NCBI GenBank assembly: GCA_039881145.1
Contig: JAYKKI010000015.1
Span: 26,090,001-26,154,000 of the forward strand
Origin: Druceiella hillmani
Taxonomy: Eukaryota; Arthropoda; Insecta; Lepidoptera; Hepialidae
Direction: 5' to 3'
Length of the DNA stretch: 64,000 bases
In this document: positions 35,091 to 47,289 of the stretch, piece after piece
Layout: each line of letters begins with the position of its first letter
How positions within the stretch are numbered: the first letter of the stretch is position 1
The notes under the pieces: generated by a model
Told to the model about the DNA's origin: nothing
The model's database searches: none
The model's input: the letters and a program-made list of their open reading frames with translations, nothing else
Program-made: the position numbers and the translations under genes

Positions 35091-35875
35091 AAAATATAAC
35101 TAATTAATAATCAACGCCTCAGGCCGCCTATTGTCATAGATTCGTTAAATTAATTAATTAAGATATTATTACCACGTAAGTTTCAATATTACAAATTTGG
35201 TTATGTTGTAAAAAACTAATGGAAGTAAAAATAATGGTTAATTCCCGTTGACTTATAAATCTCAATCTGTATAAATTAATTTGGGTATAGAACAAAATAG
35301 ATCGTGATTAGTAATATCGGTACATGAGAACATATCCAATATCTGAAACTGATAACTTTTTTTATGTATCACACAGTACATCTTTTGAACTGTATTTATT
35401 AATAGCATTTTATTCAAAGCGTACCCACAAACTTGTAAAATAAAGATGAGACAAAATTTTCAGTATTATATTGCGTGAAGCAAGAAGAATATTTTATTAT
35501 CAAAATGTGGTTATTTATTGTGTACATATCAATTTTTTTTTAATTTGGCGAAGTTGTCCGAAATGAATTACTGTTGTTAATCGAATTGAGAAAAATTTCA
35601 TTAGCGTAATAATCTAATTGAAATATTGATGGCTGTTATACGAATTTAATTAGTATTATAGATAAATATATATATTATTTAATTATTCATAAAATAAATT
35701 ATTTACAAATGTGAAAAATAAACTGAATCTCTAAATATGTACCAGTCAAGTGTAGAAGATAATAGTACTATGGGCGGCGTTAAGTTCATCTATTTGCGAG
35801 ATGTTCTCCAGATCTTTATCATCTGAATGAAATGAAATAATACAGATGAAATCCAATTTAAATTAAGTTAGAATA
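35090..35875. repeat. Diverged duplication, copy 1
   Basis: Words shared in order with 36240-36950 include GGCCGCCTAT, AATATCTGAAACTGATAA, AGCGTACCCACAA, GTCAAGTGTAGAA and TTTGCGAGA...ATCTTTATCAT. Offsets run from 1,148 down to 1,085 bp, so the copies differ by indels as well as substitutions. Non-coding. Confidence 0.75.
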
Positions 35876-35992
35876 CTTACGTCTATTTCAAATTGTATGC
35901 ATTGTGAATTAATTACATGACATCTTTGTTAATTACATGACTAATTATTGAATATATTTGGCATTAATTTTGTAGAAATTCATTATTCACTA

Positions 35993-36100
35993 TTAAATGA
36001 AACTACGTGATGTAGTATTATTTCTACTTTCTTTAAGTTTTTTACCACGACCTAGGTTTCGTTGTATTACAACATCTTCAGGTGGGCTATTAGTAAAGAT
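35993..36100 (-). mobile_element. Short hammerhead-bearing element (copy 3)
   Basis: Same layout and orientation as 34183-34297, 1,806 bp away. Leader (minus strand) AATCTTTACTAATAG, hammerhead, tail ending ACGTAGTTTCATTTAATAG. Confidence 0.5.
36045..36085 (-). ncRNA. Minimal hammerhead ribozyme motif (copy 3)
   Basis: Sequence identical to the copy at 7106-7146: CCAC/GTGG stem I, CTGAAGA core, GTTGT-AAT-ACAAC stem II after one extra T, GAAA, palindromic ACCTAGGT and the GTC cleavage triplet. Exact conservation of 41 nt between distant copies suggests either recent spread or selection on the RNA. Confidence 0.65.
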
Positions 36101-36239
36101 TCTATATAATAATATAGAATAAATAAAAAATTGCACTGTGTATAAATAAATTTAAAAATATATATTTCAACCGATTCGAGCGTCGTCGGGGTAGTCAGTT
36201 ATTAGTATCGTAATATTAAGTTATTTAGAACGTTTCATA

Positions 36240-36950
36240 AAATGTAACTAATTACAAATTTTCGGCTCACGCCGCCTATCGAGATAAATTTATAAAATTA
36301 ATTAAGACATTATTATGAGGTAAGAGTTAATATGACAAAAATTCGAGAACGTATCAATATCTGAAACTGATAATTCGTTTTTTTATATATCACATTATAT
36401 TGGGAAATGGAACATTATATCGCGGGTTTGAACTTTGTTTACTATTAGCATTTTTGATCCACCGTTTAATTTTTATGTTTTATTCATAGCGTACCCACAA
36501 CCTTATAAAATAAAATAAGAGACAATTTTAATAAATTTTGAAATAATAGGATATTGCCTGAAGCATATTTTTTTACAGAATATAATTATTTATCATGAGA
36601 GCATATATTAATTACTTTTCATAATATGCCGGAATTATTAGGAACGAACTACTCTGGTAAAATGAATTAAAAAAAGTGCAAACAAGCGGAACAAAATAAT
36701 TGTGTTATTAGCGTTAAAACGTAATATAAATATGCACAGCTGTTGTAGAGATGTAATTATTTTAATAGGTAAACATATTTATTATTTCAACATAAGTAAA
36801 ACAAATTATTGATAAACGTGCAAATTAAGTCAAGTGTAGAAAGTAATAGAGTCATGGGCGTCATTACGTTCTTCTTTTGCGAGACTCTCTTCATATCTTT
36901 ATCATTTAAATAAAATGAAATATCACAGACGAAATCCAATAATTGTGTGT
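36240..36950. repeat. Diverged duplication, copy 2
   Basis: Partner of 35090-35875. It contains an extra segment around 36410-36470 (GGGAAATGGAACATTATATC) that is absent from copy 1. Confidence 0.75.
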
Positions 36951-37090
36951 AATGATATTTTGTTTATTGATTGCATGACTAAAAATAAATTTTAAACTAA
37001 TAGAGTACAGTTCATTAGCTTTTTACCAAATTCGCAAATTATCATAATGTGACCAGGTTCCGGTTATTGTGTTTCCAAAAAATTTATACC

Positions 37091-37339
37091 ATGTCCACTA
37101 CTCTACGCGTTTTTCAAAACTATGTCAATGTTATTTCCGATATGTTCAATTTATTTACCCCATTCTGGTGGGATAACATATTGAACTCCCATGAGACCAC
37201 GAGATACTATCTGATTAGTTCCTGCGCTCGAGTAGTTATCATTATTTTCGCAATACAAGCATCCATAGGATTTGCTAAATTTCTCAACGATCTTGCCACA
37301 GTTTCATCAGGTCGTGATTTGTTTTCAATTTCTAATTAA
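37091..37339 (+). CDS. Small unrecognised ORF with a possible membrane segment
   Basis: ATG at 37091 to TAA at 37337-37339, 82 residues. The frame has fairly balanced composition (MSTTLRVFQNYVNVI...) and a hydrophobic stretch ARVVIIIFAIQASIGFAKFL near residues 50-70 that could span a membrane. Upstream of the ATG the frame stays open to a GTG at 37049. No homologue was recognised. It may be an isolated exon, a micropeptide gene or chance. Confidence 0.2.
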   Translation: MSTTLRVFQNYVNVISDMFNLFTPFWWDNILNSHETTRYYLISSCARVVIIIFAIQASIGFAKFLNDLATVSSGRDLFSISN

Positions 37340-39960
37340 AAAAATAGTAAAAAATATGTTATTAGAAAATAAAAATTTAATTTTATAATAACATAAATAG
37401 TATAATGCCAAATTTTTCGCGACATGTATAAAAACTTGATGTTAGTTTTGCCCTACAACATGAATTGTGTATCTTGTTAAAATGGCATACATACCCAAAT
37501 AAGTGAAGGTACCTTCACAAATATCTGAATTTTTTTTTAATAAATGCACTGAAATATATGTGGGGGTACATTAGATATTATGTTAAAGTAATATTTATCA
37601 AAATCAAATGACGTTTTTGGAGATGCACTAAACATTATGCATATAGGTTGAAACAATTTTAGCACCTTCACTTTTTTCAAAAAGTGATGAAACAAAATTT
37701 CTTTCTTCAAAAGTTTTACCACTTTAAAATATCTTTTTGTTTAAAATATATTTTAAAGTAGTATGTATAATTTGCACACTATTTTTGTAAAATTAATTTT
37801 TAACGAAATTTTTTACAATTTTAAACGCAGCCATTTTTAAAATATGTGACCAGTTTTGTTCCTCTATGAACTTAACCTAGATTTTGATCAACTCTAATTT
37901 AATGCTAATTGAATGGGAAATGTTACTTCCAGAGCAGCTAAAATTTTGATATACCCATATACTTATAATACTCATATACTTCTATGTAGTATACACACAA
38001 ACACACACACACACACACACACATATATAAAATAAGAGACAATTTTAATATATATATAGTTTCCAGTTAATCTTGAATTTCGTGTGTGGGGAACATGATC
38101 GCTGAAGATATATTGAAATTCATCTTCAAATTAAAAAAAACCACAATTCAACATCTCCGCAATAGTTGCATTTCTGCAAATATACCTAGCATATACTATG
38201 TTAAGTTTTGAATAGCCGCCAGCTGAATTGTTTTATAGAACAAATAAATTCCTCACACGTATGAATAGTATTACATTCACAATGTTATGTAAACCGTTTA
38301 TCAATTCGCAGACGATGCGCTAATCGGATACGTTTGCGAAACAATATTTCCTCAGACCCAGCACATTGCATTAACAAGTCAAGTTTTGGTTAATCTTTCA
38401 ACTCGATAATCTGTAGCCATTCACTTTAATAAGACAGTCTCGTCTTTACCCTTGTCATTAAGCCATTATTGTCGTAACACCACATATTTACTTAGTAAAG
38501 AGAACTAATTACTCTGGTTCACTATATAATTCTGCTATGTGTGACGCTTTATTATCTGTACACTTGAGAAGAAGTTTTACGATGGAAACTATAGAACGTA
38601 TTCTAGAATATAATATTCCAGTATACAGACTTATAGGTAGTGAATATGTCGAATAGATGTTGAGTAATCCGCAATGTTTTCTATAAATAATTACATTCGA
38701 AGAGTACCTACTGTTAATCTGTTACCATTTATTTAAAAAAATCTAGTCTAGTTTGTGTAAAGTGTCTTTATTTTAATTAACGTTACCAATGCCATAATTC
38801 TTAAATTCCATATCTACAGATATGGAATGACTCCTACTCGCGCAAAAGTACGTACACCCGCTTAATTATTTTCTATCATAAGCACGCCTGCGTATTTCGA
38901 GATGGAACTTAGAACGCTTTGCACCGGTCATTACTTTGGTATAGGACATGACCGTAAATGGTATAATTATTCTTCGAGGTAAATGAAATTGATAGTAATT
39001 TTCAATGACAAGTACCTTCCATATAATTGTAGGACATCGCATTGTCTCTAAGTCATTTTAACAGAGTGTACAGGCACTGATTAAATGTGCTTCATATATT
39101 GTGTATATTTCAATAGAGTTCTAATTTAATTGCTTATTGGTATTTTTATAATTCATAACAATAATTCACGTTGAAGTAAATGTATTAGTGGCGATGCTAA
39201 TAAAACTATCACAGTACTATATATTCTTTGTTCAAAAAAAAGTATGTCATATTTTATTTCAATGGTTCCTTTTTTAAACTTAGTTGTATTTCTTAAGATT
39301 TTGGCAAATAATTTTTTCAAATAATTTTTTTCTCAACTGAGTGTTATAATAAATACATTATTTTATGCCTTATATAAATTTTCCCTTAAAATTACTTTTA
39401 ACATTCAGTTATAATACTGTTCCGGCTTTTGTTTATTAAAAAGAACGTTTATATTTCTGAATTTTTCTAATATTCACAAATATTGGTAAATTGAAGAGGA
39501 TAAAAAATTTGTCTCCAGAAAAATTTAAATGAGTATATAGGCACAGGGACACTACTTCCTAGTGTGTAACGTACAAGAGTGGAATGAAAAAAACAAAAAT
39601 TTATTTCGTTATCCATGTATAATTTGTCGTGGACACTGGCAAGAATTAACTCCTACACAAAATATAAATTACCTAGGAAATAATTAAGAGGTGGCGCACA
39701 GTATTTACTTATCGCTAAGAACGGTTGTTTCTTACATTACTTAGATATATATCTAGCTTTTGTCGTTATAACCTTTATTCACTTAACCATCATTTTTTAA
39801 ATATAATAAGCGAGGTTGTATAAAATACCGTAAATAATTCAACCCTATCAACTATATACTTAAATAAATTACCCTGCATTTATTAAGACGTGACAAGTAA
39901 ACTTTACATACTCCATGATTTTAATACGCATTGTTGATAGTTAGTTTGTAAGGTGTTGTT
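37340..39960. other. AT-rich DNA with simple repeats and one short hairpin
   Basis: It contains a (CA)n run at about 37992-38026 and the hairpin at 38805-38828. No gene was recognised; the minus frame at 37537-37722 has no feature. Confidence 0.5.
38805..38828. repeat. Perfect 11-bp inverted repeat, 2-bp spacer
   Basis: ATTCCATATCT, AC, AGATATGGAAT: exact complementary arms. Isolated, with no neighbouring gene. Confidence 0.8.
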
Positions 39961-40465
39961 AAAATAAAATGCCTAAAATAAGAAAAGATTTACGCCGTCC
40001 GTTGTTTGATGATTCAAAAGAATTTAAAAAAACTATGTTGCTGATGTATTGTAATACTATAATATATTATTTAATGGCGCAAAGCAACTTAGAAGATCTC
40101 AACAACGGCAAAGACACTTCTGTGAAAGAAATATGTAAAATCGTATCTTGTGACATGGAAAATCTATAAAAAAAAGCATCTATTCCAGTTGTGAGTCGTC
40201 AATGGGTAGTTTTTCGTTTAATGCAATACTATAACAAGCACTAAAGCGTAAAAAAATTAAGAAGCATTTCGCAAAAATACGAATTTTTAGACGCATCCAA
40301 AAAATTGTTTGATAGTGCCGTATGTAAATGCACTTCAAGAGAAACTTTTAAAACTCCATATCAAATATTTTACTAGAAGTGGCATTTTTGGAAGATCAGT
40401 GAAGTTAACGCCAAATGTACATTGGAGTATTGGACAAAGGGGCCAATTTTAAAAATGATAAGAAG

Positions 40466-40508
40466 ATGCCTAAAACAAGAAAATATTTAGGCTGTCCATT
40501 GTTTGCTT
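40466..40508 (+). repeat. Second copy of the pseudogene's N-terminal codons
   Basis: The bases from ATG at 40466 read MPKTRKYLGCPLF, a diverged copy of MPKIRKDLRRPLF at 39969. A phrase AACGCCAAAT...AATGATAAGAAGATGC occurs both just before it (about 40408-40469) and just after the inserted element (about 40658-40690). The region was therefore duplicated around the insertion. Confidence 0.5.
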
Positions 40509-40621
40509 CAATCTTTACAAATTGACCACCTGAAGAAATTTTTATACAACAAAACCTAGATCGTGGTTAAGAATTTAAATAAAGTAGAAATAATACTAAA
40601 TCACGTAGTTTCATTTAGTCG
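40508..40621 (+). mobile_element. Short hammerhead-bearing element (copy 4), inserted in the pseudogene
   Basis: Opposite orientation to copies 1-3. Leader AATCTTTACAAATTGA, degenerate hammerhead, tail AAAGTAGAAATAATACTAA and ACGTAGTTTCATTTAG. It separates the 5' and 3' parts of the 39969-42060 pseudogene and is the most diverged of the four. Confidence 0.5.
40526..40566 (+). ncRNA. Decayed hammerhead ribozyme motif (copy 4)
   Basis: CCAC/GTGG stem I and CTGAAGA are kept. Stem II is destroyed (AATTTTTATACAAC), the invariant G of GAAA is changed (CAAAA), and the stem III palindrome reads ACCTAGAT. It should be inactive. The 41-nt length and the flanking words show the relationship. Confidence 0.6.
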
Positions 40622-42164
40622 GGAAACAAGTTAAGTAATAATGAATATCTACAAAATTAACGCCAAATATATTCAATGATAAGAAGATGCTAAGAAAAAA
40701 AAGTATGAAGACTTTGTAAAAAAATGCATTGAAATTCCAAGTACCTCTAAAACTATTGATACTTTAGAAGAACTTTCCGATAATTCTGTTTCCAAAGACT
40801 ATACCAGTGAATCCTCAAGATAGTCTCAAATTTTACAACTTCAATTGCCGATGACAAAGTTTCTATGCACTTATTTTATTTTGACGTGGGCAAAGACAAA
40901 ACTTTAGTCACTTCTACAACAGAGAATCAACAATATCGCCTTACTGTAACTATCAAGCACGTCTCGACAGTTATAGTTAGGCGATATTTTTGGTTTCAGT
41001 TGGAACCAGAATCAGAATATCTTGGACATATTGTTGTAACTTCAGGAACGTCCATTGATATTCAAAAAGGGGAAAATGGAGTTTTTGCGAAATAAATTTA
41101 AATTTACTTCAACTTTGATGGCAGTTGTATGTGACGGTATAGCAGGTAATACAGGGCCCAAAATGGTGCGATTGCTTTATTAGAGAGACACTTGAATCGA
41201 CCGCTACCATGGCTAATCTCTGTTACACGCAAATGAATTACCTTAGCTTCATTTATTCATGAAGATGAGCGGCCCAACTACTGGTTCAAATAGCTTTTGC
41301 CGATGCTAACAGTAGCATCGGTAAGTTACTTAATATATTTTTAACGAAAGAAGTAATTAATTTCGAACCTATTCACACCGAATTGCCAAATATTGATCAA
41401 AAGTCCCTAAGCACCGAACAAAAATATTTATACGAAATATGTTGCATGGCCAACAGTGACCCTGGAAAATTAGCACAATCCAGATGGCTCACTTGTGCCG
41501 ACAGAATCCTACGTTTACATGTGAGCACTCAAAATCCATCACAATATTTGAAAGATTTGGTTACCTTTATATTAAGTTTATGCTTCCACGTGGTTTGACA
41601 TAAAAACTAAATCCACAGTTGAAATGGCCCGATCCCAAAAATTTTCTTAGTGCTATGCGGCAAGATGCAAATGAAAATGTAAGGGAGCTTGCTCTTTCGC
41701 ACATTTTCGAGACACAGGAGAAAACAATGACAAAGTTCGAAAGTTTGTCATTCTACAGTTGCAATTTGAAGCTTTAATTTACTTTGATGTGATAGACTGG
41801 ATCAAAGAAAATATATGTGAACCACAGCTTACAAAGCAGTTTAGTATTCTGAATTACAGGAGATAAATTCAAATGAAGACAAGACTGAAGGAGTTTTTTC
41901 GCTATCCTAAGGTAACCAAATCTATCCCCAGGCTATTTAACATTATGTCAAACTCGTCACTGAAGTATCGTCCTTACTTCGCGGAGCCCAAGCTCGAAAT
42001 TAATTCATTGGAGCCAAGAAAATTTCCCATCAAGAAAAATTTTATTAGTTTTCGAGACAAAATCTCAATATTTTGATAAAAATGAAAATAATCCGGATTC
42101 TGATCAAGCAATCAAATATTTTTATTCCGTATTTTGCGATTTTTAAGCCAGTTTCGTTTATTAT

Positions 42165-42188
42165 ATACACACACACACATATATATAT

Positions 42189-42263
<75 letters not shown>

Positions 42264-42264
42264 A
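42165..42264. repeat. (CA)n(TA)n compound microsatellite
   Basis: ACACAC, TATATA, ACACAC and then a long TA run, about 100 bp. The frames here are translations of the repeat. Confidence 0.97.
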
Positions 42265-43109
42265 ATATAGACAAATCTTTTACCTTCTTCAATTTACCAT
42301 AGAATATTGCAGCGATTCAATAATTTTGACCGTAAACTGCTACTAACTAAATAATTTCCTCCAATTTATGCATGTCTAACTTATTTCAATTGTCTATAAT
42401 AATCGGAAAAAGAAGTGTTTATATTATTCATCTTAAAATCATGTAATGAATATTGTATCACATTTAGATTTTGAGGACACAGCACCCTCAAGTTTAGCAT
42501 GCTGACATTTATTACTTGTGATAAACTATAGAAGTAGATGACATTTTCTAAAAAATATAATGAAAAATGATTTGTTGTGCAAACACCAAATCTTCCTTTG
42601 ATACAGCTTATAAAGACTTTTAAGGAAGCCTTGAATGGATGACCGTGCTGATTATAAAACTAACTATATTATATAACGATATATATTTCACAAACGACGC
42701 ATATTATCTTTGAACACTTTTCAATCAGTGTGACTTAGAACTATCTAACATTGTAAGCAAAACCTTACAACTCATTTTTCACCCAGTAAAAGACTTAATC
42801 TTTACAAACTGCAATTCTGATGACGAAACAATGATAAACCTGGCGAGATTGAACTCTTTTGACTTATCTTAAAAAGTACTTTGGTTACTTATTATAACCA
42901 AATGGATATGATGATAGAGGCGTGGAATAGTCATGAAAACTTCTCGGTGACTAACATTAAACCCATCAAATTTAATTTGTTTCTATGGACCCAATGGTTA
43001 TAAAAGCCTATTTTTAATTTATGAGAACTATAGATTTTATTTATTTACGCCAAACCATCTTGCAAAGAGCTTCTTTAATTCCAATTTTTACACATATTCA
43101 ATAATATTT
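42265..43109. other. AT-rich DNA with a faint hammerhead-like relic
   Basis: No gene was seen. At about 42799-42847 the words AATCTTTACAAACTG, CTGATGACGAAAC and AAACCTGGCG echo the hammerhead element layout on the plus strand, but no stem II can form. Confidence 0.4.
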
Positions 43110-43425
43110 CAATAATATATATTTCAATAATATATATTACATTCAAGAATATAGTTTGATTTAATTCAATAAATCTGGTACTCCGGATAAAGGTTTTTTG
43201 CCAAATTCTTTTTAATTTTTCGCTGGATTTGTGAAGATTGATCATTATTATTATTTCATTTTCATGTGACGTTACCAAACTATGATTACAGAAAACTTAA
43301 TAAACATAATACAACACTAGTTAAATTCTTAGATTGAGTATATTAAAGATGCGCCTCAGAAAAGAAACAATTTGTGAATAATTTTATGTACAGAATGTGC
43401 CAATACAAAGTCTAGAAAGCTATAA
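43110..43425 (+). repeat. Left copy of a ~315-bp direct repeat that brackets the satellite array
   Basis: This begins CAATAATATATATTTCAATA, passes through TTTTTCGCTGGATTTGTGAA and ATGCGCCTCAGAAAAGAAAC, and ends CAAAGTCTAGAAAGCTATA. It is matched over its whole length, with scattered differences, by 62376-62689 in the same orientation. The minus frame at 43075-43278 is chance. Confidence 0.9.
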
Positions 43426-43560
43426 ATTTTCTCAGTATTAACAGAAATATTAGTAATATTAAGAGCTATGCTGACAAGCTCTATTTGTTTCATGTACCGA
43501 AGTAGTTGCTTAAATAAACACACACACACACACGCGAATATACACACACACACACACACA

Positions 43561-43623
<63 letters not shown>

Positions 43624-44628
43624 TAACGTATAACATTATGATAAGATTTTTTTAAAAGAGGAAATAAGTTGGCTAGTAGATTTATTCGAACGAAGATTTG
43701 TACGCACATACTAAATGATGTGGACAATTAATTTATCTTGCAACTAGGTAACATCCATTACAACTGAATAATGTTTTTTTTATTTAATTAGTTGTATACT
43801 TGTATAAAATAATATATAATATAAAAACCGTATATTTGGAAAATTTAAAGAACAACACCAGCATAATTCAAATATTTATTTTAATGAGAGCTAAAAAGCA
43901 ATGATATTAGTAATTTTCCCAAAAAATATACAACTCCGAAATTAAATAAATGACTACGAAATTTTTCTGAACATTATTTCGATTCACCTAGAAATTATAT
44001 TAATTACAAATTTCAAATACATAATTATTTAAAGAAAATGCGATATGTTGTTTTTTGAAAACATCTTGTGAAATGTGAGCATTTGGTTAGTAAATTTAAA
44101 GAAAACTGATTATAAATTTTAATTACACCACACATTTAAATTAACACATATGGAACCGTGTCATTCCTTTAAAAAAGTCATTCAAAAAGACTTGAAATAA
44201 TATTTTAATTTTTATATTTTCATATTTGAAAAACAAAAGTAAAACCTAAAATAACTCACGTTTTTCTTAGGAATCGCTTGCCGTAGAAACTTGAAGGACT
44301 CAAAAATATTTGTATCGTAATTTCAAATTGAGTAAAGTAACTACTTTCGAAAAAATATTTGACTTAGGCGAGTGTGAGGTATAGTACAAAAGGATTAATA
44401 TTAAAGGCCTCAAATACATTATTTTGCAATTTAGAGCGGTTTATCTTTACAGGTATACCGAAAAATGCGCAAAAAATATATCTCCTGGCCCTATTTTTCC
44501 AACACCCACAGAAAATATAACACCAACGCAATTTAAATATTTATTTTAATCAGAATTATTTATCTTACAAATATCGTTATATTCATAATTAATCTTATTA
44601 ATCATCTTATTAATATTTAAAAAAAAAT
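43426..44628. other. Unique spacer between left direct repeat and satellite
   Basis: It contains a (CA)n(TA)n tract at 43518-43619 and otherwise AT-rich sequence with no gene. The last ~100 bp (from about 44525) look like badly decayed satellite sequence. Confidence 0.5.
43518..43619. repeat. (CA)n(TA)n compound microsatellite
   Basis: CA run, GCGAATA interruption, CA run and then a long TA run. The 123-codon minus-strand frame crossing it is not a gene. Confidence 0.97.
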
Positions 44629-47289
44629 TATAACTTCACTTATCTTCTACTTAATTTAATACTTAGATATGGAAAATTAATTACGCTTTATTTGAAAAAG
44701 TATTAAATATTATCGAAGATTATATTTAATACTCATCTTATCTTCTACTCAATTTAATACTTAGATATCGAAAATTAATAACGCTTCATTTTAAAAAGTA
44801 TTAAATATTATCAAAGATTATATTTAACACTTCACTTATCTTCTACTTAATTTAATACTTATATATCAAAAAATAATCACGCTTTATTGTAAAAAGTATT
44901 AAATATTATCAAAGATTATATTTAATACTTCACTTATCTTCTACTTAATTTAATACTTAGATATCAAAAATTAATCACGTTTTATTTTAAAAAGTATTAA
45001 ATATTATCGAAGAATATATTTATTACTTCACTTATCTTCTACTAAATTTAATAATTAGATATCGAAAATTAATCACCCTTTATTTTAAAAAGTATTAAAT
45101 ATTATCGAAGATTATATTTAATACTTCACTTATCTTCTACTTAATTTAATACTTAGATATCGAAAACTAATCACGCTTTATTTTAAAAAGTATTAAATAT
45201 TATCAAAGACTATATTTAATACTTCACTTATATTCTACTTAATTTAATACTTATATATCGAAAATTATTCACGATTTATTGTAAAAAATATTAAATATTA
45301 CCGAAGATTATATTTAATACTTCTCTTATCTTCTACTTAATTTAATACTTAGATATCAAAAATTAATCACGCTTTATTTTAAAAAGTATTAAATATTATC
45401 GAAGATATTATTTAATACTTCACTTATCTTCTACTTAATTTATTACTTAGATATCGAAAATTATTCACGCTTTATTTTAAAGAGTATTAAAAATTATCAA
45501 AGATTATATTTAATACTTCACCTATCTTCTACTTAATTTAATACTTATATATCGAAAATTAATCACGCTTTATTGTAAAAAATATTAAATATTATCGAAG
45601 ATTATATTTCATACTTCATTTATTTTCTACTTAATTTAATACTTAGAGATCCAAAATTAATCACGCTTTATTTTAAAAAGTATTAAATATTATCGAAGAT
45701 TATATTTATTACTTCACCTATCTTCTACTTAATTTAATACTTAGATATCGAAAATTGATCACGCTTTATTTTAAAAAGTACTAAATGTTATCGAAAATTA
45801 TATTTAATACTTCACTTATGTTCTACTTAATTTAATACTTAGATATCAAAAATTAATATCGCTTTATTTTAAAAAGTACTAAATATTATCGAAAATTATA
45901 TTTAATACTTCACTTATGTTCTACTTAATTTAAAACTTAGATATGGAAAGTTAATCACGCTTTATTTAAAAAGTATTAAATGTTATCAAAAAATATATTT
46001 AATACTTCACTTATCTTCTACTTAATTTAATACTTATATATCGAAAATTAATCACGCTTTATTGAAAAAGCATTAAATATTATCGAAGATTATATTTAAT
46101 ACTTTACTTATCTTCTACTTAATTTAATACTTAGATATCGAAAATTAATCACGCTTTATTTTAAAAGGTATTAAATATTATCGAAGATTATATTTATTAC
46201 TTCACTTATCTTCTACTTAATTTAATACTTAGATATCGAAAATTGATCACGCTTTATTTTAAAAAGTACTAAATATTATCGAAAATTATATTTAATACTT
46301 TACTTATCTTCTACACAATTTAATACTTAGATATCGAAAATTAATCACGCTTTATTTTAAAAAGTACTAAATATTATCGAAGGTTATATTTAATACTTCA
46401 CTTATCTTCTACATAATTTAATACTTAGATATCGAAAATAATCACGCTTTATTTTAAAAAGTATTAAATATTATCGAAGATTATATTTATTACTTCAATT
46501 ATCTCTACTTAATTTAATACTTAGATACCAAAAATTAATCACGCTTTATTTTAAAAAGTATTAAATATTATTGAAGATTATGTTTAATACTTCTCTTATC
46601 TTCTACTCAATTTAATACTTAGACATCGAAAATTATTCACCCTTTATTTTAATAAGTAATAAATATTATCTAAGACTATATTTAATACTTCACATATCTT
46701 CTACTTAATTTAACACTTAGATATCGAAAATTAATCACGCTTTATTTTAAAAAGTACTAAATATTATCGAAAATTATATTTATTACTTCACTTATTTTCT
46801 ACTTAATTTAATAATTAGATATCCAAAATTAATCACGCTTTATTTTAAAAAGTATTAAATATTATCGAAGATTATATTTAATACTTCTCTTATCTTCTAC
46901 TCAATTTAATACTTAGATATCGAAAATTAATCACCTTTATTTTAAAAAGTATTAAATATTATCGAAGATTATATTTAATACTTCACTTATCTTCTACTTA
47001 ATTTAATACTTAGATATCGAAAACTAATCACGCTTTATTTTAAAAAGTATTAAATATTATCGAAGATTATATTTATTACTTCACTTATCTTCTACTTAAT
47101 CTAATACTTAGATATGGAAAATTGATCACGCTTTATTTTTAAAAAGTACTAAATATTATCGAAAATTATATTTTAATACTTTACTTATCTTCTACTCAAT
47201 TTAATACTTAGATATCGAAAATTAATCACGCTTTATTTTAAAAAGTATTAAATATTATCGAAGATTATATTTAATACTTCACTTATCTT

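Larger units (their letters stand above)
39969..42060 (+). pseudogene. Frameshifted copy of a repeated arthropod gene of unknown function
   Basis: Pieces of one protein follow in order on the plus strand in changing frames. They are an intact start MPKIRKDLRRPLFDDSKEF (39969, open to a stop at 40167), PVVSRQWVVFRLMQYYNKH, KKLFDSAVCKC, RRYFWFQLEPESEYLGHI (about 40980), AVVCDGIAGNTGPK (41121-41162), LHANELP (41223-41243), LSTEQKYLYEIC (from 41407) and SRWLTCADRILRLH. VIDWIKENICEP (about 41790) and VKLVTEVSSLL (about 41947) follow. I recognise the combination CDG-x-x-NTG, LHANELPLRHLF, LSxxQxYLYEIC and VKLVTEAS as a multicopy family in arthropod genomes, probably mobile-element associated. No enzymatic activity is established. 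Several stops and frameshifts plus an inserted hammerhead element make this copy dead. Confidence 0.6.

Noticed and set aside
42799..42847. A fifth hammerhead-like sequence (CTGATGACGAAAC ... AAACCTGGCG) after AATCTTTACAAACTG
   Set aside because: Leader and spacing resemble the other elements, but no stem II can form and stem I does not close, so it is at most a very old relic and not a ribozyme call.
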